Shown: positions 18,392-30,328, counted from the first letter of the stretch. The stretch: 35,000 nucleotides of DNA from Nemertoderma westbladi (GCA_032718475.1 JAUCBJ010003281.1:1-35000), one strand, 5' to 3'. The notes: a model not told the origin generated them from the letters alone. Translations and numbers: made by a program.

Positions 18392-20104
18392 AGCTGCTAT
18401 ATGAGTTTATCGATATTATAATTAATCATAATTAGGCTAGCGGTCGTTGCTGCCTACCCCTCAAGGCCCCCGGACAGCGTAAGATCCTCAGCGCTGATGT
18501 ACTGTCGCCGCTGTGTCTATCGCCAACATAGTAGCTACACAACGACAACAACAACCAGCGCGAGTCACTCCACTGTCTGTCCCAAGGGCTTAGATTTACT
18601 TCAGGTTCTTACTGCAGAGGTAGTGCTACTTTCACAACTGCGACTCACTACTGTAAACACAATTTAGTAGTAACATTCACCTATAAACGCACAAATTCCA
18701 CACAACTGTCACAAATTGTACACATTCGGGCCATTTGTCCGTTAGTCAAGTGCCTTCCAGAATGCCACGTTATTATTATGTATCCCTGGATACTAGCAGT
18801 GTGCTATTTATTCCGCATGCTATTCAATGGGGCAAGCTTTCTATTGCTCTTTTAACTCGCTTCTAATTCTAGCGTGGTTGTTGCCATGGTGACATTATGG
18901 AAAGCTAGCAGTAGAATTAGGGTAATTCTCATGCATACAGATCTGGGATGCTATTTAATAGTAATTCTTTAATTGTCAATATTCCCCTTTATACATGATT
19001 TTATGAATTTTATCGGCTATTGACAATATATTGGAGATTCTATATTGGATATACTTAATAGGGTGAATCTCCGCTCCCATGATCTATTAATTAAGGGAAT
19101 TTTGGGAATCTTATAAATTGCATAAAATGACAATTTATCAAATTAATGAGAGGATATGAATTTAAATTTATTCCCGTAAATTTTATTATTTAATATTAAA
19201 TAGACACAATTTATTTCAGAGCATGTCTGGGGACTAGGATCCTGAATTCTGGGAAATTTGTCTTTTTAAGAGTATCGGTAAGTGCTACGATATCTTAATC
19301 GACTAGAATTTTAAAGGATCTGAATTTTAACAGTTTTAGATTTTCTTGGTTTACAAACTCCTCAGAGTTTATTTGTCGGCATTTACTCTATTATATTTGT
19401 TTTAATAGATTTTTATAAATATTAAATAGTTAATATTTAAGATGGGCACCGATTTATTCCAGAACTTGTCTGGGGACGTTAACCACTGATTCTAGAATTT
19501 TGTCTTTCAAGTATATCGGTGGGTGCCGCGATATCTTAATCGACTAGAATTACACATGGTCAAAGGGTTTAACAAATCGATTTTGCGTTTTACGCTACTG
19601 TTAAAGGGACATCACGCTACTATATGTATTACTTAATATACGGTATGAGAGCAATATTGCAAGAAGCAATGTCAGTGAGAAGAGGCAAGTCGTTTCCAAG
19701 GTCTACCCAGAGCTTGGTTTAGCCGAGACACGAGGATCTGAACTTTGCATTCCTAATACTCTACTTACCAATAATACTTGAATATAGTAGGAGCTTTATT
19801 GTACTTTAATAAGTACGGACATTTCATCTTACTGTAGTCACGTATTTATAATATGATACGGACAGTAAGGAAAGAGAAAAATAATTATTTCTCGCCGTTG
19901 CACTAAATATATAATATAATATAAGTAAGTAAGTAATAAACACTAATATATTGCACTAATCTACTAAATAATCGCTAAAGTAACATTCTACTAAATAAAA
20001 TTAAAGAAAACGATTATAATAAAATTACATAATAATACATACATAAATATAAAATAATAAAAACAAATAAAAATAATATAGTCACACACCCACTCCAGAC
20101 GCTG
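18392..20104. other. Non-coding interior of the LTR element
   Basis: No integrase remnant is visible here, although this is where it is expected. 18450-18900 is less AT-rich; it contains an X-box-like GTTGCCATGGTGAC at 18880-18893, flanked by the inverted 9-mers CTAATTCTA/TAGAATTAG. 19187-19553 holds two 241-bp-spaced repeats. 19830-20090 is very AT-rich. Confidence 0.55.
19187..19553. repeat. Two direct repeats about 241 bp apart
   Basis: TGTCTGGGGAC at 19224 and 19467, TATCGGT at about 19273 and 19515, and CGATATCTTAATCGACTAGA at 19288 and 19529 keep the same order and spacing, giving two diverged ~120-bp copies within the LTR element. Confidence 0.7.
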
Positions 20105-22450
20105 TTACGTTGGGGAGTCCCTAGATGTTTGTTGGATTAGGGAGGTGGTCGTGGGAAGAGTATCTTGCCTTCCATAGTTTCCGGACAGTTCTCGGTCTCT
20201 TTCCAGTAAACATAAACGACTAACTGGGCGATTGAGTTGTTGTGTTTCGAATACAATTCCAGGTTTCCTCTTCGTCCTGGAATAGTGACGATAGAAACAT
20301 CGCTTCAAATACACGACGGCCTTACAAAGCCGATTCCAGGAGCTATAGTGGTTTATCGCTCCCTGCAGGAGAGGTGAGAGTCCCTGCGAGACGTCTGGTG
20401 TTCCAGATTTCCAGTCTCTTTCTCTGATTTCCACAACAGAGTTATTTGTGGCGGGGGAGTTTAGACCCACAGCGTCGTCCCCTGAAATGTGTAGTACAGA
20501 CAGATCAATCGCGGGTTTAAATAACTTTGATTTACTCGTCCGGGTTTTAGGTTTGACTTTCTCCGCTCCCTTGGCTTGTCTAATCTCAGCCATGGTGAGA
20601 TGAGGAGGCCATTCATCCTCTTCTTTACTTAGGAAGTTGGGTCCACCTAACCAGTCTGGAGTATCTATCAGTTCTTGAGGAGTTGCTCCTCTGGAAGCGA
20701 TGTCGGCTGGATTAATCGTCCCAAGGCAATGTCTCCATTGATCTAGATTAGAGTTAATATCGTCATTATCTGAGGAGTATGGTGTTCCATCAGTTGTGGT
20801 TGTCTCTCCCTCACTGATGTCTTCTTCCCATTCACTCACCTGCTGGACCTGATCTTTGGGTAACCTTTCCATGAGTGTCCTACGGGAAGGTCCAGTGAAG
20901 TACCAACCTACTATTGTTCTTCCCGCATAGGTTTGCAATGGTTGCGGTCGAGCAGGCCGTTTCTCTAATGTCTCAAGCGCCTCATGCGCATTTTGGCCGA
21001 TGAGTATCTGTACCCCTGGGTAGTCGGTGTTGAATCTAGGTATCTCATGCTGCTGGGTGAAATCGTCTTCATCCCAGTTATAAGGTTCCACTTGGCTGGT
21101 AGTGACGTTCTTTATCACCACCATTTTTACTGACCTTATACTGTGTTCTCCTAGTTCATCCTGGGGGGTGGACAACGCGCCTACATAGTAGTCTGTAGCT
21201 ACTGTAGATTTCCAAACCTGCATAATTCCTGAAAGGTTCAACTTAGTTCGGAACTTGGGTTGTCCAGCAAAGATGTCTTCGGCTAGTTCTTTGTCGATGA
21301 ATGTTCCTGTGCTGCCGGAGTCAAGGAGGGCATTCACTATATAGCTCTTTTTTAACCCGTGGACTCTCAACTGCACTACGGGAAATTCCCGGATTCCTAC
21401 GTTGGAAGTTGGCGCTTTCCAAGATGGTTGTCGGTCCGGAATAGTTAGGGGGAGCTCACTATCGGTTTCAGTCTCATACGTAAGTGCTCGATACACTGCG
21501 GTGTTTATTAGATAACAGGATTCGTTTTCGTCGGAGAATTCATCCGTGTAGAATCCTTCTATCTCAGAACTGTGGTCAGTGTCGTTCACATCACTGAATT
21601 GGACATGTAGTTCGGGCTCACTTACCTGACTCGTGCGGGTTCTTTCAAATTCTGTGTGCAGCAAGATATGATGTTTCGCGCCGCACTTAGCACACCTAGC
21701 ATCTGAGTAACAGGTCCGCCATTGGTGTCCTCGTCTGAGACAATTATAACACAACCGCTTATCCCACATGACTTCGCATCTATCCTTTAAGGATTTCTTT
21801 AAGAATTCATCACACCCACTCAAGCGATGGGGCCCGTCACACAATACACATTTGGGCTTGATGTTACTTACTTTACCTTGGGTAGTGTTGTGCACACTCG
21901 TTCTTTCCTCGGGCTTTCTTCCATGAATTCTCTTAGGAGACGTAGGAGGAGTTTTTGTTACCTGTTCTCTCCTGTCACTGGTTCGAGACTTAAATTTACT
22001 TACGTCTTTAGGTACTTTGTTGACATAATAAGATCTTTCGGTGTCTTTCCCGCTGTTCTCCTCGTGGGAGGTTTGGCTTTTGCCGTCGTCTGTATAACAC
22101 ACTGATGTTACCTTTCTCCTAGAAACGGATTTTTCACTTACCTCACTTTCAGGAGTCTTCTCTCTAGACTGTTTTAGGAGTTGTAATCTTACCTCTCGGT
22201 TTAAGAATGACAGAAGGTCCGTCATGGTTGGATCTCTATATTGTTGGTCCATCAAATAGAGAACCCTTTTGTCCCAGCGAGTACCTACTTCACTCTTTGG
22301 CAAAGCTGATGCTAAGGCTCCTACAACCATAGAATTCTGGTATTCATGAGACTTACCCAACCAGTCTAATTGTCTACAGATCTCCTGAATCTCATCAGAA
22401 AACTCTATAATCCCGCTGCTAAGGAACTTTCGGGCGCTACTAATTTCGCA
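20105..22450 (-). pseudogene. BEL/Pao pol remnant: zinc knuckles, protease, RNase H end; RT deleted
   Basis: One open frame, entered from gag through a frameshift near 22430-22480. The first codon of the uninterrupted 751-codon part is TTG at 22360, so it is not a natural start. Counting from there, three Cys/His clusters occupy about residues 171-235 (CVLCDGPHRLSGC, CYNCLRRGHQWRTC, CAKCGAKHH), and an aspartic protease (DUF1758-like) has LLDSGSTGTFID at 345-356 with catalytic Asp 347. GWYFTG follows near 485-490. At about 525-541 (near 20740-20790) the sequence jumps to QWRHCLGTINPADIASRG and WLGGPNFL, which normally end the RNase H region, so the whole reverse transcriptase is missing without a frame change. 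A pre-integrase segment (HYSSWNRLCKAVVYLKRCF) comes next, then the frame ends at 20105; the integrase core is absent. Confidence 0.85.
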
Positions 22451-25072
22451 TACAAATACCTAGCTATGTTTGTCCTATTACCATACCTGATGTTTAGTGT
22501 ATCCCAAACTTGTCGCAATCCATCTGGATGTCCAATAAACTTTAACGCCATTAACTTGGGAGGTCCTTCCAAACACTCGATGAGGAATCTAAGTTTCTCT
22601 CCGTTAGATAATACAGAGTTCTGTATGTTATCTTTGTAATATTAATTAAAAGGTAACCATTTCATCTCATCTCCATTGAACTTGACGATCTCTCCCACCT
22701 TTACCGCTTGACGAGCTTCGGTTCTATCCATTTGACGCGTAAAACTTTCTTGGGCCATCGTATTATTTAATATCGAGTTATCGGTATATAAATTTCTCGG
22801 ATTATTATCAGGTCTATATGAAATACCATTATCAACAGGTTTATCGTTACCCTTAATAGGGTACACTATAGGAGTTTCTACTTCACTAGCAGTATAGATG
22901 CGTGTAGGCTCCACACCTTGTGCATGAAATACTTCAGACCTAACAGGTTGACACATTGTTACAGAGGGTGTTGGTATACCCTTTTGTAGATTTACTAACT
23001 TATCACGTTCTAACGCGATACTCTGCTGCACTTCCTGCAATTCTAACCTACTCTCTCTTACTGTTCCCCTTAACTGTTGAACAGTCCCCTCCAACTCTCG
23101 GACCTGCTGGGAGGAGCGTGCCTGATTCTCCTCCATCTGCCCGAGGAGAATATCCATCCCCCGCCGTCGCTCATCCACCAACTCTACCGCCGAAGCGGGA
23201 GCTGCCAACATAGTAGCGGGTAGACGAGGGACGACGGGTGACAAATTGTTAATGTCTCACTCGGCGTCCAGGACCGGAGTTGACTGAGGAACTGTCCCAC
23301 TGGATACAGGTAGTTTAGTACTGTGCAAAGGGAATTTAGAGTTAGGTTCTGGAAGTACAGGGGTCTCTATCACAGAGGGAGTGGCTTCGAGAACAGGCCT
23401 AATTATTTCAGGCTCATCCACTATAGTAGGGAGTCTTTCTACTCTAATACTTTGGTCAGTGGGTTCTGTACTACCTAAGTCTGCTCTAGCTAGTTGCCTT
23501 CTCACAGCTGGGGGCAAATTAGGCAATTTCTGATGGTGAGGCATTCTTCTACGTCTGTTGGAACGAGATCTATTTCCTCCGCCTTCAGGATCGGTGGTAT
23601 CGCCTTCATCAGATGATGTAAATCCCTGTCTCTTGGGAGTAGATCGACTTATCATCTGCATCTGACTAGCTGTTATCTGTTTATTTAGGTAATCTTGCTT
23701 CTCTTGAAGATTTTCCAACTCTAGTTGGGCTGTCTCTTCAGATGCCTTCTGTTTTGTTTCCGCCACTGCCAATGCTGCCTTTCTTTCAACTTCTGCAGCT
23801 GCTACTGCCGCTGCCGCTTTTCTTTCAGCCTCTACCGCTGCTGCTGCCGCTTCCTGTCTGTCTTCTATCTGTTTCTTCTTTACTTGTTCTTCTTGGACCC
23901 TAGCGATGCGGATGCTTTCATCAAATTTAGCTTGGTTCGCAGCTAACATTTCCGCATCTAATGCGTCCAACACAAACTTGGCTCCTTCACTATTAGGGCG
24001 AAGTCCAGCCAGCCGTCTCCTCAACTCTTCGTCACCTATAAATCGTTGATAGTCCGACAGATAGATGTCAATAGCATCCTTCTTCTGAGGTTTCTCCAAT
24101 GTCGCTTCGCTTTCCACTTGAGAAAAGGTAGCGTCTGTTGATTCTCCGTGGGTTGAGCGTTCAGCCAGCTGAATTTTCCATTGGGATGTTCCTTGAACTT
24201 TAAGGCTCACCCGTTAGAACCAAGTCTTTACGGCAACTTGCAACGACGTGTCTTGGCTTCTTTTCGAGGCTTCCTCAAAGGCCGAAAGGATCAGTCTGAT
24301 TCTTAGTATTCGTTCTCGAACTTGATAAAGCAGCTCTCCCTGCTCTTGAGGTCCTTGGGGTTGTTGAAACAGTTGTTCCTCTAATCGCTCCAAAAAGCTG
24401 AAGAATCTCTGTACATATCTTGCTGCCGACCTCTTCCACGCAGCTGGATCTCTTGTGTCTTTTGTCACTCCCATCCTGTATAAGTCCACCCAGGCAGCTT
24501 CCGATAAGTTAAACGGGAGTCCGGGTCCGGGGAAGTTCCATTGCGCCTCGACAATAGACTTCAGTTCCTCCCTTGTGTATCCCGCATAACTGTCCTTGGT
24601 TGATTGCTTACTTCTTGCCCAAACTATTTGGTGTTCCTCCACCGCAATCAATACCCTAGTGAGTACGGCTTCAGGAAGAATGAGAAGTGGATCCGAATAA
24701 ACTGCTTCTGCCTTCTTGGCTCCGCGTTCGGATGTCAACTCTACAGTATCTGAACTACTGGAGTTATCGGGCCACTGAGAAATAAGTTCTCGGCTCGGGT
24801 GTTGCTGGTGCTGCTGTTTAACAGCTGCCTCTTGGTCCCGCTTGACTTGAGACCTAGTGCCTATGATAGACCTATGGTGCTCTACTAGCCTAGGGCCTGA
24901 CACTACTACTGTAGGGATGACGTTTCTTACAGCAGGAGGAGACTTGGACTTTGGTCTGGGATGTTCTATACTTTGATCTGGGTCACAGATCTTTTTAAGA
25001 CACTGTCTATACTGTCTACTGTCTAACACTTTCTAAGAGACTATCTGACAGTGTTTGGGTTGTGTCAGACAT
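22450..25072 (-). pseudogene. BEL/Pao gag, long, with three in-frame stops
   Basis: A likely ATG lies at 25070-25072 (MSDTTQTLSDSL), but a one-base shift near 25030 separates it from the main frame. That frame then runs to about 22450, interrupted only by TAA 24214-24216, TGA 23257-23259 and TAA 22642-22644; the segments between are 271, 317 and 200 codons and all share one frame. Segment 1 has a poly-Gln patch and Trp-containing helices. Segment 2 has an Ala/Glu/Lys-rich coiled coil near its middle (AAAAVEAERKAAAAVAAAEV) and an Arg-rich patch (NRSRSNRRRR). Segment 3 has another coiled coil and reaches the gag core VKFNGDEMKWLPF, which after the stop continues with VLSNGEKLRFLIECLEGPP, matching the DUF1759-type block of BEL/Pao gag. 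About 790 residues precede this core, a long N-terminal extension for the family. Confidence 0.8.
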
Positions 25073-26961
25073 GATTTAATTTACAGTTGAATGCCTACTA
25101 CTATAATGACAGTTAAAGCAAGTCTAGTAATTCAGTATCAACTGTTAGCCTAGTAATTAATTACCGATATCGTTACTCAATGTAACGCGATATATATATA
25201 ATATATTAGAATACCGGTATACACTTATAGTATATATATAAGTATTATTACAGACTAGGGTTTGTCACAGAATACCGGTATATAATTTCAGCATAAATAT
25301 ATATAAATATATAATAAGCCTACCGTGAATACCGGTATACAGCTTACACTTATAGTATATATAAGTATAATTATAGACTAGAATTAATTACAGAATACCG
25401 GTATATAATTTCAGCATAAATTTATATAAATAAATATAATAAGCCTACTATAAATACCGGTATGTCAATTATTTTATAATAACTGAATTTCTGAATTTTA
25501 GGGTTACTTTTCTTTACTTTGTTACTATTATTAAGCAGTAGTCCAACTGATATTAAGACCTAATTGATGTATGACAGGCCTACTATTTTATAAATCGGTT
25601 TGAGTTGATTTATAATATATATATACCCTTATAATGGGTTTTTTGAAATAAATGTTATCATTTCTGGTAAGGAGTCACTACACAGAAGCTGTATGCTCTC
25701 AGTGAAGTGCTACTTGTTGGACACTAAAACAAATAATTCTAATTTACTAAGTTACTTATTACTACAAATTAGGTACAATTACGGGGTGAGATTACAATCT
25801 CTAAATAAACACAACAAATTACACGTACAAATTTTAGGGTAATTTTACAGGAAATCTACAAACCAGCCTAACAAGGGGTTAGAAATTTCTGGTTGTTACA
25901 AACGGACAGGAAACTACGGTATTTGAAAATAATAAAGCAGTAGTAAATATATTGCGTTGTCTAGATAAGAAAATACCACCGTCTGACGACTTATAGTCTC
26001 TAGCTTTACAGCTCTATAAGTACTATGTTATGTACCCGGAATGTCCCTACCTAGAAGTTAATTACCTCAGCCAACTATAGCTAACGTGCCTATTAACCAC
26101 TTTACAACACAAATATACTGCCTACAAATTAATTACCTTCGGAAAGCACTGTACACTAAACCCTAAATTAGGTACAAGTACTTATAAAACAAATAACCAG
26201 CAGTTAAATATACTTGTACAGCCAAAAGAACCACGGTATCTGTTGGAGTGACTAGAGCATAAAATCACCAGCTTTACCTACGCCAAACAGCCCTGATGTA
26301 GTACCGGGGTAAATTTAAGTATAACGGTATGTATAACAAGCACAATTACTGTAGGAATAAACTTGGGGTTGTGTATATTGCGAATAATCGCATAAACTCT
26401 GAATAATAAATATTACGCTACCCGTACAGACTACACAAACAAAATACAAACCAAACGCTGGCAGACTACTATCAAGCCTAAATAAACTACAGTATATGCA
26501 GACTCCGAAATGGTTAGTTAGTATGTGTTCTAACCGAGTAGTACGACTTATTCTTTCGGAGGGGATTTACCTTATAACACTGGATGCCCCTACCTTCCTA
26601 ACTAGTATTTTATCGGACATACACTCTACACACACTGCAATCTCTTCAGACTTAACAACAGCCAGACAACAATCCAGCCTACAAATTACTTGTACAATCT
26701 GAGCAGGCTTACACGCCTTCTGCTCGATATTACTTACAGATAAATAAAACTGACAGAAATAAATAAAATCCCAATAAAAAACCAGGGCGGCCGTCCCTGA
26801 TTAAATATCAAGACCTACCGGTATATAATTATCAAAATCGAATAATACTGCTGTACCTGGAAGTACCGGTTCGGGCAGTTGGGCAGTTAGGCCTACAGCT
26901 TACCGTTCGACCAGTACCTTCGAATTTATTGCCTACGTGCAATCAAGAAGAAAACTATTAA
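25073..26961. other. Leader between 5' LTR and gag
   Basis: About 1.9 kb of non-coding, AT-rich DNA. It holds a two-unit tandem repeat at 25209-25464. Several short frames (for example 26496-26702, plus strand) show no motif and lie antisense to the element. No TGG-type primer-binding site follows the LTR: the minus strand reads TTAATAGTTTTCTTC there. Confidence 0.6.
25209..25464. repeat. Tandem ~120-bp repeat with TACCGGTAT borders
   Basis: Unit 1 25209-25326 and unit 2 25327-25450 both run GAATACCGGTATAC, then CACTTATAGTATATATA, AGACTAG, CAGAATACCGGTATATAATT and TAATAAGCCTAC; a third unit starts at 25451 and breaks off after TACCGGTAT. Confidence 0.8.
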
Positions 26962-28126
26962 TGTACGCGCTTTTAGACCTTTAGCAGTTTAACCTGCCAA
27001 TTTTAGGTGTCTTTTGTATATCAATTATTTAATGTACTGAAGGTACATCAGCCGAAGCCAGCCTGTGTGCGACCATTCACCCACAGTTAAGGGAGACTGA
27101 ATTCGGATGCTTTGATAGTGATTGCAGTGTAGACCTACTGTATTATTCGATTGATCGTTAATATATAATCTCTGACAATATATTTACTTTCGGGGAAATA
27201 TTAACAGTTCCTTTAGGACGTGGCGCTTTAAGTATAAAACAGAGTTATGACTTATACTAATCACAACTGGATGGCTACTGAGTTTCGTAAAAGGCGCATT
27301 CTTTAGGAGATGCTTTATTAACCTTCACACTACTTCACACGACTTCACACTACTTCACACTACTGCGCACTGATCTGCCGACCATCACTGAATTTGATCA
27401 TATATAAGGAGGATCGCAACTGACACATGTAGGGATTATGAAATAGCATTCAATTCACACAAAAACCACTATAATGTAAGTCGCAGTTGCTACCGGTAAA
27501 CCTGTTCCTCTAACCTTTATTAATCAAAGAGATTGAGGGTTTTATGATTATTCATCGGTATTCTCCAAATATATCAGCAATATATACCAACATAACACAT
27601 AACACCAATTAATAACAGAATCAAATAATGCGGTGAACAGTCAGTATGTGTAGTTGAATCGCGTTGCGTAGTGCCGCAGTGTGGCGGTGTGCTGCGTTAA
27701 TAGTTTTACGTTCCTTTGATCAAAGCCATCTGATGTTTCTGAGGTTTAGGTCAAAGTCTGAAACTTCCACAGAAGTACAGAAGAATCCTAAGCCGGTGTT
27801 CTGGGCTTAGAAAGATACACACTGGCTGAATTGCGTGAGTTTCTGTAGGCACTGTCCAACACAAAGTGAAAATCGCTCTGATTGGCTGAGCCGAACAAAG
27901 AACAAAGAGAGATTCAGGTTCCGCGTTGGCAGTAAATCAGCTGACAGATTGCGTCATCTGAGTCATCTTTTAGAGTATTAAGCGAATTGCGGCAGAATGG
28001 CTAGTTATGTCCGCTAAAGCACACATACAGACATAACGGGTAAAAATGGCTTGTTATGTCCGCTAAAAGCACCTACACGGTACATTGCGGAAAAAATGAA
28101 TGGTTATATCCGCAAAAGCTTTTACA
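26962..28126 (-). repeat. 5' LTR (right)
   Basis: 1165 bp, near-identical to 15701-16862. Carries the same four TTCACACTAC-type decamers at 27323-27363 and the three GTTATGTCCGCTAAA-type units near its right end. As the 5' LTR of a minus-strand element it should hold the promoter; no textbook TATA box position could be fixed. Ends TTTTACA at 28126, followed by AGCAT. Confidence 0.95.
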
Positions 28127-28131
28127 AGCAT
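28127..28131. repeat. Target-site duplication AGCAT (right)
   Basis: Same five bases as 15696-15700, directly after the right LTR. Confidence 0.85.
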
Positions 28132-29814
28132 TATAATTTTTTTATTTATACTTTGAGTATTTTCTATGTCGGGAAAAAATAGCAGGAAAGTAAAAGTATA
28201 CTACAACATTACGTCAATAGTATCACAATGCAGACAATCACAAAAATTGTAATACCAAATACAGTTGTAAAAATCACTTAAAATTACAAATGCAGTAGAT
28301 AGTTAACTTGTCTTGTGAGCTTTACTTAACAAATTCTGCTTATATGGCCTACTTATTACTGTATTATTATTGTATAATATTGTAATAATAATAATAATAT
28401 TAATATACTTAAAGTATCAACATATATTCGAATATTCCAATATTTTTGTGACGAATATTCGAAAAGGGTATTATTCATTGTTAGTTCATATTGATTGCTG
28501 GATTGCTCAGTCCACAATTTTCAGATTTTTATTTACTTTATTTCAGCTTTGAGGATACCATAGTTCAATCTCTAGACGGTGCAACACTGTTTGGGCACAG
28601 TGCCTCAAATTCCGCAGCCTAGCCCAACCCAGGCTTTCATCCTTGGTTTGACTGGTCGATAACGATTTGCTTTAACTCGTATTCGAAGGCTAAGTAGAGC
28701 CTCAGCGTGTAATCATCATGTGCAATTTTCATACCTACCACTATCATATCTTAAGTTTAGTTGTAGTTGCTTAGCGAAAAACTTGTGACAAAAGTGCCAA
28801 AAATTTTTGTTTGTAACTATGGGTACACCATCTCCATTAATACAGCAACCATGATACAGATGAGAACAACCACACAACTAGAAGTCGGAACCCACCCCCA
28901 TCCCACACCAGCCCCCCCCCCCCCCCCCCCCCCCCACACCCCACACCCATACTTTTTTCAAATAAAAAATGTTTGAAAAATATATAGCAACCTCCTAGCT
29001 AAAATCATATGGCATTAGAACCCTTCATGTACTGTACTAGGCCTACTCATATGGCATACAGTATAGTGGAGACTATGCAGGGCTCTTACTGCTTAATACT
29101 TTTATTACAATTTCACCTTTTCTGTAGTTCACTGTAGTTTAAACCACTCCCCTAAGTATAGTAGGCCGGAAGGCTTTTAATACCCAACTGTAAATGCAGG
29201 GATAATAAAAATCGTAATGCGAGAGTATAATGCGATTACGAGGAAATATTGTGGTGACAACTATTGTCAATGGCTAACTACTGTATGAAGGCAGCGCAGC
29301 AGGCCTACTGTAGTACAGTAGAACCAGTAGGCCCACAGTACTGTACTCATATGGCGTATGATGGCATATGGCTGGGCTCTTAATTCTAAAAGTCACCAAA
29401 ACTGTGGATGACACATAAAGAACATTTTGTGAAACTACAGTAATACAGTATTAATGAATAAATTGTATTTCTACAGAATACAGAAGAGCGTTTATACACT
29501 AGCAACAGCTAGTTAGGTACAGCTCCCTCATATGAGAATGAGAATTCATCCAGTTCCATCATTTTCCAATTTGAATAGGCCTAATACAAAAATGAATGTG
29601 AGAATCTTTCAGACTCGTTAAGCCAAGGAATGCCTGTTCACCACCATGGGTGATCTTCCACAGTAAAGAAAAAGTAATCTTCCACTCTGTTTCTCAAGTT
29701 GCATTATTGGTTCCCAATTTCCTACCAGTTAAGGATGAAAGCCGGGGTTGGCTAACACAAAATCTGTATTTAAGAAATTAACCAAACCGCAAATAAATCA
29801 TAAGAGGGTAAAGC
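28132..29814. other. Non-coding intergenic DNA
   Basis: No gene recognised. CCCAACCCAGGCTTTCATCC near 28620 has an inverted relative (GGATGAAAGCCGGGGTTGG) near 29733, possibly ends of an unidentified repeat. Several CATATGGC and TAGGCCTA motifs occur at 29000-29350. Confidence 0.45.
28912..28935. repeat. Poly-C tract
   Basis: 24 consecutive C, inside a CCCACCCCCATCCCAC-type C-rich stretch from about 28890 to 28948. Confidence 0.95.
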
Positions 29815-30328
29815 AGTAATTTCGACACTGGTTCCGACATCCTACTTCCCTCTATTAATATTTTGTAGCAGCTAGTCCTTATTTCTATTTGTATAGAAAA
29901 TGTTCCAGAAGATGTTAGCTATTCATTTTTCAAAAAAATTATGTTCTAGGGAAAATATTTTTTGTTCTAGAACATTTTTTAGAAAGAATCTGGATTCTAT
30001 TTAAAACTCATGGAATCGTTCTAAAACGTGTTTAAATCAATAAAAAAATTGTGAGAAAAAAAAAATATTGTGAAAATTATTTGTTGAAAAAAAATTTTGA
30101 AAATTTTTTCGTTGATTTTAAACACGTTTTAGAACGATTCCATGAGTTTTAAATAGAATCCAGATTTTTTTCTAAAAAATGTTCTAGAACAAAAAATATT
30201 TGTTCTAGAACATAATTTTTTTTAAAAATGAATAACTAACATTTTCTATACAAATAGTAATAAAGAACTAGCTACTACAAAATATTTATAGAGGGAAGTA
30301 GGATGTCGTAACCAGTGTCGAAATTACT
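29815..30328. mobile_element. Fold-back MITE, 514 bp, nearly full-length hairpin
   Basis: The outer ends read AGTAATTTCGACACTGGTT and its inverse AACCAGTGTCGAAATTACT; inner blocks CGACATCCTACTTCCCTC, TGTTCTAGAACA and AAAACGTGTTTAAA repeat in mirror order. The arms are about 29815-30042 and 30105-30328 around an A/T-rich loop. Possible flanking duplication AGC (29812-29814 and 30329-30331), weakly supported. No coding capacity. Confidence 0.85.

Larger units (their letters stand above)
15701..28126 (-). mobile_element. LTR retrotransposon of BEL/Pao ancestry, non-autonomous, 12.4 kb
   Basis: Complete insertion: LTRs 15701-16862 and 26962-28126, TG...CA ends, AGCAT duplications outside. Coding is on the minus strand, so the right LTR is the 5' one. 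Order along the minus strand: 1.9-kb leader, long broken gag, zinc knuckles, aspartic protease, a pol remnant starting again at the RNase H end, a 1.7-kb non-coding stretch, three unrecognised reading frames, 3' LTR. The reverse transcriptase core is deleted and no integrase (DDE) is visible, so it cannot transpose on its own. BEL/Pao assignment rests on the gag block next to a triple-knuckle region, LLDSGST protease, GWYFTG and NPADIASRG. No TGG-type primer-binding site adjoins the 5' LTR. Confidence 0.9.

Noticed and set aside
18392-20104. Hidden integrase or envelope gene in the LTR element
   Set aside because: No long frame, zinc HHCC motif, DDE spacing or membrane segment visible on the coding strand.
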